Assembly (NCBI GenBank): GCA_021846045.1
Contig: JAJZCM010000016.1
Span: 1 to 36,608, forward strand
From: a bacterium
GTDB lineage: Bacteria; Elusimicrobiota; Elusimicrobia; UBA1565; UBA9628
Length of the DNA: 36,608 nucleotides
Reading direction: 5' to 3'
Shown here: positions 6,710 through 14,719 of the stretch, piece after piece
How the letters are laid out: every line of letters begins with the position of its first letter
Position numbering within the stretch: position 1 is the first letter of the stretch
Program-made: the position numbers and the translations under genes
The notes under the pieces: model-generated
What the model saw: only the letters and a program-made list of their open reading frames with translations
The model's database searches: none
What the model was told of the DNA's origin: nothing

Positions 6710-7410
6710 TTTCTGTCGTTATCCCGTGTTTTAATGAAAAGGAGAATATTGAACGCTTTCCACAAACTCTTTTCCCAGCCCTTAGGGAATTAAAGGAGGA
6801 CTTGGAGATTATTGCCGTTGATGATGGCTCCAGCGATGGGAGCGGGGATGTTTTAAAGAAGTTTGAGGATTTAAAAGAACTGAAGCTGCTCTCACACCAT
6901 CAAAACCGGGGGATGGGAGCGGCGCTTAAAAACGGTTTTTCAGAAGCGGCGGGAGATTGGATTTTAGTTCTGGATGCGGATCTAACTTTTTCTCCCAAGG
7001 ATGTTCGCTTGTTGATCGAAAACCAACGGCAAAACTCCTCCGATTTGGTTTCGGGCGCCCCACGGCTAATTTTAGATGGCCTATCTCAAGTTCCTTTTTT
7101 AAGACGATTCCTTAGCCGATCGGCCAATTTTCTCTACCAATTAGCTCTAGGCATTCCATTTTCCTCGTTTACGTCGATTCTTCGTCTTTACCGGAGTTCT
7201 TTGTTGAAAAGGTTGGAGATTCAAAGCGACGGCTTTGAAATCAACGCGGAGATACTCGCTCTTTTTTGGCTCCAGGGTTTTAAAGTGTCCGAGGCGCCGG
7301 TGTCGTTGTCAAGCCGAAAAAGCGGGCGTTCCAAATTAAATTTACGGAGAGAAGCGGCGGCGCATCTTCGCCTCATTTTTAGATTGATGAAACTTGTTAG
7401 AATGAATTAA
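6706..7410 (+). CDS. GT2 glycosyltransferase, DPM1-like
   Basis: A second GT-A enzyme of 234 residues. It starts at the ATG of the ATGA overlap (6706-6709), directly at MISVVIPCFNEKENIERF. Conserved parts are AVDDGSSDGSGDVL, NRGMGAALKNGF and LVLDADLTFSPKDV (DAD metal site), as in dolichol/undecaprenyl-phosphate glycosyltransferases. It is clearly a paralogue-type partner of the preceding gene rather than a duplicate, since similarity is confined to family motifs. The XapX gene begins on the last base of its stop codon. Confidence 0.88.
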   Translation: MISVVIPCFNEKENIERFPQTLFPALRELKEDLEIIAVDDGSSDGSGDVLKKFEDLKELKLLSHHQNRGMGAALKNGFSEAAGDWILVLDADLTFSPKDVRLLIENQRQNSSDLVSGAPRLILDGLSQVPFLRRFLSRSANFLYQLALGIPFSSFTSILRLYRSSLLKRLEIQSDGFEINAEILALFWLQGFKVSEAPVSLSSRKSGRSKLNLRREAAAHLRLIFRLMKLVRMN

Positions 7411-7568
7411 TGAAAACGATTCTATTGAGTTTGCTGAGCGGGGCGGGATGCGGAATTCTTTTCGCCTTTTTACGTCTGCCGGTTCCGGCTCCTCCGACCT
7501 TGGCCGGAATCGCCGGAATTGTGGGAATTTTTCTCGGCTATTCGATTGTAGTTCTAGTCCGCCGTTAA
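7410..7568 (+). CDS. XapX-domain small membrane protein
   Basis: A 52-residue protein: MKTILLSLLSGAGCGILFAF, then RLPVPAPPTLAGIAG and IVGIFLGYSIVVLVRR. Two membrane helices around a PAPP loop are the hallmark of the XapX (DUF1427) family, whose function is not known. The start overlaps the stop of the glycosyltransferase (TAATG), so it is translationally coupled. Its stop codon overlaps the end of the HicA-like gene on the other strand by 4 bases. Confidence 0.8.
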   Translation: MKTILLSLLSGAGCGILFAFLRLPVPAPPTLAGIAGIVGIFLGYSIVVLVRR

Positions 7569-7750
7569 AGCGGGGGCAAGCCCAGTTGCTTGCAGATTTT
7601 CCGGGCCGCGAAATCTTCCATCTCAGGGTGGCGAGTGATGGGAGCCTCTTTTTGGTTGGCCGGATTTTGGTAAATGGAGTATTTCCCTCCTTCCCGTATC
7701 AGCACGCAACCGTTATCAGTCAGATATTTAACGAGGTCCCGCCGTTTCAT
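7565..7750 (-). CDS. HicA-like mRNA interferase homologue, orphan
   Basis: The 61 residues follow the HicA/YcfA fold: MKRRDLVKYLTDNGCVLIREGGK, a second strand, IYQNP, then PITRHPEMEDFAARKICKQLGL. In active HicA toxins a His follows the GG/GS-K turn; here that place is Tyr24 (GGKYSIY). RNase activity is therefore doubtful. No HicB-type antitoxin gene lies on either side. It may be a solitary, decayed toxin, or a family member using another residue. The gene ends inside the XapX stop and starts about 100 bases before the kinase start, on the opposite strand. Confidence 0.7.
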   Translation of the reverse strand: MKRRDLVKYLTDNGCVLIREGGKYSIYQNPANQKEAPITRHPEMEDFAARKICKQLGLPPL

Positions 7751-7796
7751 GACCTTATTCTATATTTTTACGAAAAAAGGCTCAAGTGTTGACGGG

Positions 7797-7825
7797 TTGA
7801 CAGGGCGCGCTCCATCCGCTACACT
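7797..7825 (+). promoter_or_regulatory. Sigma70-type promoter of the kinase operon
   Basis: A consensus -35 TTGACA (7797-7802) is followed after 17 bases by TACACT (7820-7825). Transcription would begin near 7832, sixteen bases before the ATG at 7848. This supports the downstream start for the kinase rather than the longer in-frame extension that runs back through the hicA-like gene. Confidence 0.75.
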
Positions 7826-7847
7826 TTTGGAAGCGGCGCCAAAAATA

Positions 7848-10382
7848 ATGTTGAGAAAAAAAGGACTTGTTTGGGATGTTTTGTTGGGGGTTTTCTTAAC
7901 CCTCATCGTCAGCTTGGGATATCGTTTTTCTTCCGCGTTTCCTGTCTTTAGATCTTTCGAGCGCAAATTTTATGATTGGAGATCCACTTTGCGCCAGGAT
8001 TTGACTTCCGGGCGCCAAATCGCCATTATCACAATTGATGACGACTCGATTTCGCAATTGGGGCGCTGGCCGTGGCCACGGACGAGAATTGCCGAACTCT
8101 TGGATAAACTCAAAGACGCGCAAGCAGGAGTTGTCGGGCTTGACATTGTTTATTCCGAGCCGGAAAATGACCGCGGAATAAAGGCTCTCAAGGCGATTGC
8201 TCAAAATTATCAAGAACTTACTTCATCGCATAAGATTTTCGATCGCCGGCATTTGTTTGAGATCTTAATTTCTTCTGAAGAAGCCCGTTTGGACGCGGAT
8301 GCGCGCCTGGCCTTTGCGATTCAAGAATCCAGCAATGTCGTCTTGCCGCTGATTTTTACGCAAGAAAGTTACGGACACGCTCAGAGCGCCGCCCTTCCTC
8401 CTTTATTTTCAAGCGCGAGCGTGCGCTTGGCCGTGACTACGAATATGAACTCATCCGAGATTCCCCAGGGTTTTGATCCGGCTTATCCGATTCCCGCTTT
8501 CGCCCAAGCCGCAGATGGAATCGGCCACGCTAATTTAAGGCCCGATTCCGATGGGGTTTTGCGGCGGGTGGACCCCGTTATTCGCTATAAAAATTCCTAT
8601 ATCCCCGCTTATTCGTTGGCCTTGGCCCTAGCTTCGGAAAAAATATCGCCCTCCGCCGTGACATTCTCTCCGGGAAAATCCGTCGATTTCGGACGGACTA
8701 AAATTCCGCTTAATTCCAGAAGCCAGATGATGATTCTATTTAATGGGCCGTATCGGACTTTTAGGTACTATTCTTTCAGCGACGTAATGAACGGTCACGT
8801 GGACATGGAGGCGTTTAAAAATAAGATCGTCTTGGTTGGTTTAACCGCAGCCGGCGTCTACACGCCTTATGCAACCCCATTATCCCCCTTGATTCCTCCG
8901 GTCGAGGTTTTGGCCAACATTACTTCCAATATTTTGGAGGGCCGCTTTATTTCCCGTCCTGCGTGGGCCCCGAAGCTGGAATGGGGCCTTATAATTGCGG
9001 TCGGAGCCTTCATCATTTTGGCGTTGCCGTTTCTTCCCGCTTTTTGGGGTTTTGCGTTGAGTTTTCTCTTGTTTGTGTTTATTTTGGGTGTCGGGAGTTA
9101 TTTTTTTCTGTTTGGAGAATGGGTAAAAACGAGTTATCCCGCCATTTTACTGGCCTCGGGATATTTGATTGGAGTTGTCCGGCGGTTTTTTGTGACGGAA
9201 AAGGGCAAGGAACTCATTGAAGCCTCAGCCATTGAAACCAACAAAATGCTTGGACTGTCCTTTCAGGGGCAAGGGATGCTCGATCTTGCTTTTGAGAAAT
9301 TTCGCTTGTGTCCGATGGATGAGCCGATGAAGGAAATTCTTTACAATCTCGCCTTGGATTTCGAGAGAAAAAGACAGTTCGCGAAGGCCGCATCAGTCTT
9401 GGAAATGATCGCTAAAAAAGACCGAAAGTACAAAGACGTCCAATCCAAGATGACGGTTCTTAAATCCGCAGCCGGTGGCGCGGTTTTTTCAGGGACCATC
9501 GGCGCCAAAAAAGAAGGGACGGTGGTCATCGCCGCGGGCGCAGCCTCGCCCACCCTAGGGAGATACGAGATTCAAAAAGAATTGGGTCGAGGCGCGATGG
9601 GAATTGTCTACTTGGGGAAAGACCCTAAAATTAACCGCTTAGTCGCGATTAAAACGATGAGCCTTGGTGAAGATATCGACCCCCAATCCGTTAGGGAAAT
9701 CAAGGAGCGCTTTTTCCGCGAGGCGGAAGCGGCGGGAAAACTTAATCATCCCAATATCATCCGTATTTTTGACGCCGGGGAAGAAGACGATATCGCCTAT
9801 ATCGCCATGGAATTTTTAGAGGGGCAAAGCCTGGCGGCTTACACTGAAAAGGGGCATTTGATTCCGCTTAAATCCGCGATGGAGTATGTCGCAATCGTCG
9901 CGGACGCCCTAGCCTATGCCCACCAACAAGGCGTCATCCATCGGGATATTAAGCCGGCCAATATCATGATTCTCAAAGATGGCAGCCTTCGCGTCGCGGA
10001 CTTTGGAATTGCCCGTGTGGCGGCCTCTTCCAAAACGGCGACCGGAACCGTTATGGGAACTCCATCTTATATGAGCCCGGAACAGATCGCCGGAAAAAAA
10101 GTCGATGGGAGATCGGATATTTTTTCCCTCAGCGTGGTTTTTTTCGAGCTTTTAACCGGGGAAAAGCCGTTTAAAGGCGGCGATGGGATCGGCGCTCTTC
10201 TTTTTCAAATCGCCAATGATCCGCATCCCGATCCCTTGTCAATCGTTGCGTCCTTGCCGCCCTTGGTCGCGGCGATTTTAAATCGGGGTTTGGCAAAAAA
10301 TCCGGACGCGAGATATCAAAATGCGGCGGAATTGGCCCGGGATATCCGCTCATGTTACGGAATTTTGAAGGCCCAGGTATGA
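7848..10382 (+). CDS. CHASE2-domain membrane Ser/Thr protein kinase
   Basis: The protein has 844 residues when started at ATG 7848, just after the promoter. One N-terminal membrane helix leads into a periplasmic CHASE2 sensor (FERKFYDWRS, IAIITIDDDSISQLGRWPWPR, GLDIVYSEPE). Membrane helices follow around residues 365-450, then a short TPR-like linker (QGMLDLAFEKFRLCP...), and a Hanks-type kinase from about 570: GRGAMGIVYLG, VAIK (Lys602), HRDIKPAN (Asp700), DFG (Asp718), GTPSYMSPEQ. All catalytic residues are present. It should phosphorylate Ser/Thr in response to an extracytoplasmic signal. The next genes encode a matching phosphatase and a phosphothreonine-binding FHA protein, overlapping in sequence. 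The signal and substrates are unknown. Confidence 0.93.
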   Translation: MLRKKGLVWDVLLGVFLTLIVSLGYRFSSAFPVFRSFERKFYDWRSTLRQDLTSGRQIAIITIDDDSISQLGRWPWPRTRIAELLDKLKDAQAGVVGLDIVYSEPENDRGIKALKAIAQNYQELTSSHKIFDRRHLFEILISSEEARLDADARLAFAIQESSNVVLPLIFTQESYGHAQSAALPPLFSSASVRLAVTTNMNSSEIPQGFDPAYPIPAFAQAADGIGHANLRPDSDGVLRRVDPVIRYKNSYIPAYSLALALASEKISPSAVTFSPGKSVDFGRTKIPLNSRSQMMILFNGPYRTFRYYSFSDVMNGHVDMEAFKNKIVLVGLTAAGVYTPYATPLSPLIPPVEVLANITSNILEGRFISRPAWAPKLEWGLIIAVGAFIILALPFLPAFWGFALSFLLFVFILGVGSYFFLFGEWVKTSYPAILLASGYLIGVVRRFFVTEKGKELIEASAIETNKMLGLSFQGQGMLDLAFEKFRLCPMDEPMKEILYNLALDFERKRQFAKAASVLEMIAKKDRKYKDVQSKMTVLKSAAGGAVFSGTIGAKKEGTVVIAAGAASPTLGRYEIQKELGRGAMGIVYLGKDPKINRLVAIKTMSLGEDIDPQSVREIKERFFREAEAAGKLNHPNIIRIFDAGEEDDIAYIAMEFLEGQSLAAYTEKGHLIPLKSAMEYVAIVADALAYAHQQGVIHRDIKPANIMILKDGSLRVADFGIARVAASSKTATGTVMGTPSYMSPEQIAGKKVDGRSDIFSLSVVFFELLTGEKPFKGGDGIGALLFQIANDPHPDPLSIVASLPPLVAAILNRGLAKNPDARYQNAAELARDIRSCYGILKAQV

Positions 10383-11197
10383 AAGCTCCCTTTGAAGCGG
10401 CGGGGCTCAGCGATATCGGGCGCGTGCGCACAAATAATGAAGATTCTTTTTTTTACGATGCGGAAAAAGGAATTTTTATCGTGGCCGATGGCATGGGAGG
10501 GCATAATTCAGGCGAAGTGGCGAGCGCTTTTGCGGTCTCCATGGTTAAGGATTTTTTGATTCAGAAAAGCCCGGGCATCGGGCGTCGAATTTCTTCGTCG
10601 GATTTAGAGGCGGGGGTCAAGGCGGCGAACAGCCTCGTCTATGCGAGAGGGCGGGCGTTGCCCAAGGATTCAGGAATGGGGACCACCCTAGTCTGCGCAT
10701 GCGGGGATGGTGAAACGCTTACGTTGGCGCATGTGGGAGACAGTCGCGGGTATATTTTAAGACGCGGCGTTCTATCATGTTTGACGGAGGATCATTCTGT
10801 CGTTCAAGAGCAAATTAGAAAAGGTCTTCTTCGGGAAGAAGAAGCCGCTGTTTCCGAGCTTCAAAATCTTCTGACCCGGGCGGTGGGGTCGAACCCGGAG
10901 GTGGAGGTGGATGTTTCCACGCATCCGCTATTTTTTGGAGATGTTCTCTTGCTTGCTTCCGACGGCTTGACCAAGATGGTCGCGGATTTTCGGATTCAAG
11001 AAATTTTGTCGCTTAAAGAAGATGCCGCGACTCTCGCCTCAAGGCTTATTTCAGAAGCGCTGGAGGCGGGGGGGGTCGATAATGTGACGGTGGTGGTGGC
11101 CCGGGTCCAAAGAGAGGAAAATAAATCGCCGTGGACGTCTCCATGGTCTAAAATGAAATCGCTATTGAGAGGTCCCAATGCCGAAGCTTCTTCTTAA
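10379..11197 (+). CDS. PP2C-family Ser/Thr protein phosphatase
   Basis: I start at ATG 10379 (ATGA overlap with the kinase stop), which gives 272 residues beginning just before GLSDIGRVRTNNEDSFF. The PP2C metal motifs are complete: NNED, VADGMGGHNSGEVAS, GMGTTLVCA, AHVGDSRGYILR, LTEDHSVV, LLASDGLTKMV and GGVDNVTVVVAR. It is the expected eraser for the adjacent kinase, as in bacterial PrkC/PrpC and PknB/PstP pairs. No membrane segment is present, so it is cytosolic. Confidence 0.93.
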   Translation: MKAPFEAAGLSDIGRVRTNNEDSFFYDAEKGIFIVADGMGGHNSGEVASAFAVSMVKDFLIQKSPGIGRRISSSDLEAGVKAANSLVYARGRALPKDSGMGTTLVCACGDGETLTLAHVGDSRGYILRRGVLSCLTEDHSVVQEQIRKGLLREEEAAVSELQNLLTRAVGSNPEVEVDVSTHPLFFGDVLLLASDGLTKMVADFRIQEILSLKEDAATLASRLISEALEAGGVDNVTVVVARVQREENKSPWTSPWSKMKSLLRGPNAEASS

Positions 11198-11864
11198 GTT
11201 TAACGCCGCAGTGCTTAAGGAAATTAACTTGGGGCGGGGGCCGTTGCTCGTGGGACGAGGCCCCAACAATGACGTGGTCATCAATAATCCTGCCGTTTCT
11301 TCCAATCATTGCAAAATTACCTTGGAAGGCGAAACTTATTATGTCGAGGATATGGACTCGACCAACGGGACTTATGTGAATGAAAAAAGAATTAAAAAGT
11401 GCGGCCTTCATAATCAAGACGTCGTCGGAGTCGCTAAACATTCCCTGGTTTTCATTGAGAACTCCGTTTCCGCTGAGGAGGATAAAACCATATTTTTATC
11501 GCCGCAAAAACAATCCGAAATTCTCGCCCAATCGGCGAAGACTCCCGCCAAACTGGGGAGGTTGAGAGTTCTAAAAGGGCTGGCCGGGGCGCCGGAGTAT
11601 GAACTCAAAGGGCTTTCCACCTATATCGGGAAATCCGAAAGAGTCCAGATTCCAATAAAAGGAACAGGCCTGTTTGGCTCCGCTCCGGAAGTTGTCGCTT
11701 CCATTCACAGAAAATCCAACGGATATAGTTTGATTGCCGTGGTTCCCGGATATCCCATTCTCAATGGAGAAAAAGTGTTTCCTCCGGTTTTGCTTAAAAA
11801 TGGGGATATTTTGGTCTGCGGTGGGACGACTTTTCTATTTAACTTGGAAGATTCTTCTTCTTAA
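11178..11864 (+). CDS. Double FHA-domain protein
   Basis: 228 residues with a canonical FHA domain near 15-95: LLVGRGPNNDVVINNPAVSSNHCKI and DSTNGTYVN, holding the Arg, Ser, His and Asn used to bind phosphothreonine. A second, weaker FHA-like domain covers about 125-225 (GRLRVLKGL, STYIGKSE, ILNGEKVFPPVLLKNGDILVCGG) but lacks the SxxH core. No membrane helix is present. It overlaps the phosphatase gene by 20 bases and is the probable phospho-reader of the kinase/phosphatase pair. Its stop codon overlaps that of the convergent PAP2 gene. Confidence 0.9.
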   Translation: MPKLLLKFNAAVLKEINLGRGPLLVGRGPNNDVVINNPAVSSNHCKITLEGETYYVEDMDSTNGTYVNEKRIKKCGLHNQDVVGVAKHSLVFIENSVSAEEDKTIFLSPQKQSEILAQSAKTPAKLGRLRVLKGLAGAPEYELKGLSTYIGKSERVQIPIKGTGLFGSAPEVVASIHRKSNGYSLIAVVPGYPILNGEKVFPPVLLKNGDILVCGGTTFLFNLEDSSS

Positions 11865-12529
11865 AACTTTCTTGAGATTCCCACCGACCAATCCCGCCCC
11901 GGAATGATTTGAAGGGTAAACGGGGATTTAAAAAAACGCCGCGCTGCCCATCCTGAGGCGAAACCCAAGGCCATGCCGCCGATGGTGTCGGTGGGGTAAT
12001 GCCCACGGGCTTCTATCCGTCCGGCGGCGTCCGCCACGGGCAAAAGAGTGAGGAGGTAAACCATAGGGTGATCGGCCCCGTACTCATAAATGAAGGGGGA
12101 AACTAACGCCGCGGTATTGGAAACGTCGCTGGAAGGAAAACTTTGGCTTTGGGGTCCCGAAAACCAGGCGTTGGCCCCCAGGTTTTGAGTTGGTCGGGCC
12201 CTTTGGAAGGCGTATTTTAGCCCGATATTGGAGGCCGAAGCGATGACGGCTGAATCCAGGCTTTGCCAAAGAGTTTTTCCAAAACGCGTTTGAGCCCCAT
12301 CCCAAATTGCGCCTCCGGCGGTTAAAGTCGTCATCGCCATCGGAAAATAAGGGGTCGTAAAAATCGCCCATGGTCCGCTGATGTGGGGCGTTTTTGGGGA
12401 GCAGTCGATTAAATTAGGGCAAGACCATAACGCCCGCGGAATTAAAAATAAAACAGCCCAAAAAATGAGGAGATGGAGCTTTCTAAGGGCCCTAACGCCC
12501 TGAGTTTGGAAGAAAATATTTTTCAACAA
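11861..12529 (-). CDS. PAP2-superfamily phosphatase, exported
   Basis: The C-terminal half has the PAP2 motifs KYAFQRARP (motif 1) and GRIEARGHYPTDTIGG (motif 3 with the nucleophilic His). Motif 2, normally PSGH, reads PSSD in SFPSSDVSNTAALV. A hydrophobic signal or anchor (LHLLIFWAVLFLIPRALWS) precedes the domain. No ATG exists near the N-terminus. I place the start at a TTG near 12529, 38 bases inside the end of accC, which gives a short charged leader; another TTG at 12619 is possible. The substrate may be a lipid or undecaprenyl pyrophosphate; this is not visible from the sequence. The loss of the motif 2 His could reduce activity. Confidence 0.75.
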   Translation of the reverse strand: MLKNIFFQTQGVRALRKLHLLIFWAVLFLIPRALWSCPNLIDCSPKTPHISGPWAIFTTPYFPMAMTTLTAGGAIWDGAQTRFGKTLWQSLDSAVIASASNIGLKYAFQRARPTQNLGANAWFSGPQSQSFPSSDVSNTAALVSPFIYEYGADHPMVYLLTLLPVADAAGRIEARGHYPTDTIGGMALGFASGWAARRFFKSPFTLQIIPGRDWSVGISRKF

Positions 12530-13844
12530 AGGAGGTATCGAAATTCCCGGATAAGAAATCCTTGTGGGAGAGCACTTTTTTATGGAAATCCCGGGTGGTT
12601 TTGATCCCTGAGGTTTCAAGTTCCGACAGAGCGCGGAGACTTCTCTTAATCGCGTGATCGCGGTCAGAGGAAAAAACGATCAGTTTAGCTATTAAGCTGT
12701 CGTAAAAGCTGGGAACGGTGTATCCAGCGTAAAGATGGGTGTCGAGTCTCACTCCGCAACCGCCGGGAAGAACGAGCTCGGAAATTTTTCCCGGAGACGG
12801 CGAAAAATTATTGTCCGGGTCCTCGGCGTTGATGCGGTGTTCGATTGAATGAAAATGAATTTCAGAGGCGCGCGCCTGATCAAAGGGAAGTTTTTCCCCT
12901 GCGGCCAAGCGTATCTGGGTGTTGACGAGATCAAGGCCGGTGACCGATTCGGTGACTGGGTGTTCGACTTGAAGGCGGGTGTTGACCTCGATAAAATAGA
13001 AATTTCCGTCCGGGTCCAACAAAAACTCAACCGTTCCAACGTTGGAATATTTTGCGGCCAAGGCCAGCTTTCTCGCCGCCTCCTGCATCTTAGCGCGAAT
13101 TTCAGGCGTAACCTTGGGAGAAGGAGACTCTTCAATCAGTTTTTGATGGCGTCTTTGAACGGTGCAGTCCCGTTCGGGAAAAGCGACGGCGTTCCCAAAA
13201 TTGTCGGATGCGATCTGAATTTCCACGTGCCTTGGGCGTTCGATGAATTTTTCAATATAGACCGAACCGTCTCCGAAAGCGGCCTTGGCTTCGCTTTGGG
13301 CGAGTTTAAGTTGCTCTTCGAGGTCCTTGGGGTCGCGGACCAGCCGCAGCCCCTTTCCGCCTCCACCCGAGGCGGCTTTAACCATGACTGGAAAGCCCAC
13401 GGCTTGGGCTTCCTTCATGAAATGTTCGTCAACCAAACCTTGGGTTCCGGGAACGACTGGAACTCCCGTTTCTCGGGCCAAGGCCTTTCCTGCGCTCTTA
13501 TAGCCGAGCTTGCGAATCGCGGAGGCCGGAGGGCCTATGAAAACAAACCCATTTTTAACGCAGGTCTCGGCAAAATCCGCGTTCTCGGAAAGAAATCCGT
13601 ATCCGGGATGAACAGCCTCAGCGCCGCTTAACCTAGCGGCAGTTAAAAGGGCCTCGGAATTTAAATAGCTCTGTTTAGCCGGGGCCGGGCCGATGCAGTA
13701 AGCCTCGTCTGCTAGGCGCACATGCATCGATTCCCGATCAGCTTCGGAGTAGACGGCGACCGCTTTGATGCCCATTTCCCGGCAGGCGCGAATAACGCGC
13801 ACCGCGATTTCGCCGCGATTGGCGATTAAAATCTTTTTGAACAC
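12492..13844 (-). CDS. accC: Biotin carboxylase subunit of acetyl-CoA carboxylase
   Basis: It uses ATP and bicarbonate to carboxylate the biotin on the carrier protein, the first half-reaction of fatty acid synthesis. The 450 residues match the usual length. MFKKILIANRGEIAVRVIRACREMGI begins the N-domain. The ATP-grasp Gly loop is AASGGGGKGLRLV, the catalytic core ERDCTVQRRHQKLIEE, and FIEVNTRLQVEHPVTE holds the metal and bicarbonate residues. All key positions look intact. It begins 2 bases after the accB-like gene, which lacks a normal biotinylation motif, so its carrier partner is uncertain. Confidence 0.96.
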   Translation of the reverse strand: MFKKILIANRGEIAVRVIRACREMGIKAVAVYSEADRESMHVRLADEAYCIGPAPAKQSYLNSEALLTAARLSGAEAVHPGYGFLSENADFAETCVKNGFVFIGPPASAIRKLGYKSAGKALARETGVPVVPGTQGLVDEHFMKEAQAVGFPVMVKAASGGGGKGLRLVRDPKDLEEQLKLAQSEAKAAFGDGSVYIEKFIERPRHVEIQIASDNFGNAVAFPERDCTVQRRHQKLIEESPSPKVTPEIRAKMQEAARKLALAAKYSNVGTVEFLLDPDGNFYFIEVNTRLQVEHPVTESVTGLDLVNTQIRLAAGEKLPFDQARASEIHFHSIEHRINAEDPDNNFSPSPGKISELVLPGGCGVRLDTHLYAGYTVPSFYDSLIAKLIVFSSDRDHAIKRSLRALSELETSGIKTTRDFHKKVLSHKDFLSGNFDTSFVEKYFLPNSGR

Positions 13845-13846
13845 GA

Positions 13847-14239
13847 TTATTTCCCGTCCGGTTCGATGAAAATCAAGGCTTGTCCGTAAGCGACGGGGCT
13901 AGAGTCTTCAACTAAAATGCGGGCGACTTTCCCAGAGGATGAAACTTTGACCGGAACCGTTTTCCCCGGTAGGGTTTCGATATACCCAACAGTCTCTTCC
14001 GCCGGAAGAGAAATCCCTTCCTCTACTTTCTGTGGGTGTCCCGGACGCGACCAGTGAAAGGTTCCAATCGCCGGGGCCGATACGGCTTGGTAATGGGCCG
14101 GCGGCATGTCCGCGAAAGACTGATCCGCGTGCTCGGAAGTCGCAAATGAAAAACCGGAGTCCTTTTCCTTCAGGGCCACCGAAGTCAGATCGGTCGTTTT
14201 AACCCAAGCGAGAATTTCTTTAATTTTTTCCGTGTTCAT
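13847..14239 (-). CDS. accB: Biotin carboxyl carrier protein homologue lacking the AMKM biotinylation motif
   Basis: A 130-residue protein in the usual accB-accC arrangement. The C-terminal biotinyl fold is recognisable: VSAPAIGTFHWSRPG (50-66), KVEEGISLPAEETVGYIE (71-88) and SSGKVARILVEDSSPVAYGQALIFIEP (101-127). The hairpin that normally carries EAMKM reads E88-T-L-P-G-K93-T. By spacing from the SGKV strand, the biotinylated Lys would fall on Gly92 or Pro91. Lys93 is one place off and lacks the Met neighbours that biotin ligase recognises. It may be a non-biotinylated regulator, comparable to plant BADC proteins, or use an atypical Lys. A separate true BCCP would then be needed elsewhere. 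Confidence 0.85.
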   Translation of the reverse strand: MNTEKIKEILAWVKTTDLTSVALKEKDSGFSFATSEHADQSFADMPPAHYQAVSAPAIGTFHWSRPGHPQKVEEGISLPAEETVGYIETLPGKTVPVKVSSSGKVARILVEDSSPVAYGQALIFIEPDGK

Positions 14240-14245
14240 GTTACT

Positions 14246-14254
14246 ATTCTAGCA
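14246..14254 (-). promoter_or_regulatory. Extended -10 promoter before accB-like gene
   Basis: On the minus strand TGC-TAGAAT (14254 down to 14246) forms an extended -10. Transcription would begin close to 14239, which is the A of the accB start codon. No Shine-Dalgarno sequence precedes that ATG, so the message may be leaderless. No clear -35 is visible. Confidence 0.45.
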
Positions 14255-14259
14255 ATGTT

Positions 14260-14694
14260 TTATTTTCTCTGATTCAAGACAAAGGCCCACGGCAGCAAGT
14301 GGGAGGCGGTCGTTTCTAAAACGTTGGAATAAGGGTCTCTTAAAGACGCATCAACCAACAAAACCGGGCATCCGTGGGAGGCAAATTCCATTAAGACCTG
14401 CCGGCAGGCTCCACAGGGCTTGGGCGATTTAGTCGCAACACAGATGGCGGTGATTTTCTTGTCTCCACAGGCGACGGCGGTAAAGATTGCGTTTCTCTCC
14501 GCGCAGATGCTGAGTCCATAAGAAGAATTCTCGACGTTGCAACCGGAGTAAATTTTTCCGGAAGAGGTTAAAACCGCGGCCCCAACAGCGTAGCGGGAAT
14601 AGGGGCAATAGGCGCTTTTGCGAGCTTTGAGAGCCTCTTTTATCAGCTTATTTTTCTGGGGCCGGCTCAGCGACGCCTTGCGGTTTTGAGGCAT
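14260..14694 (-). CDS. cdd: Cytidine deaminase
   Basis: It deaminates cytidine and deoxycytidine for pyrimidine salvage; cytosolic. Zinc and catalytic motifs are complete: ENSSYGLSICAERNAIF (Cys and Glu) and PCGACRQVLMEF (two Cys). ARKSAYCPYSRYAVGAAVLT gives the N-terminal substrate loop. I start at ATG 14694 (MPQNRKAS). A TTG at 14736 would add 14 residues and overlap the upstream phosphorylase gene. About 144 residues is close to the homotetrameric type (near 130). It sits next to MTA phosphorylase, so two nucleoside salvage enzymes are together. Confidence 0.93.
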   Translation of the reverse strand: MPQNRKASLSRPQKNKLIKEALKARKSAYCPYSRYAVGAAVLTSSGKIYSGCNVENSSYGLSICAERNAIFTAVACGDKKITAICVATKSPKPCGACRQVLMEFASHGCPVLLVDASLRDPYSNVLETTASHLLPWAFVLNQRK

Positions 14695-14719
14695 TGTGTC
14701 AGTTATTTCGTAATGAGCC

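Noticed and set aside
7674-7847. 58-residue N-terminal extension of the CHASE2 kinase
   Set aside because: It would run through the hicA-like gene and upstream of a consensus promoter; ATG 7848 fits the promoter and the first membrane helix.
12849-13631. 260-codon plus-strand frame opposite accC
   Set aside because: It mirrors the highly conserved accC frame and shows no domain; a shadow of codon bias.
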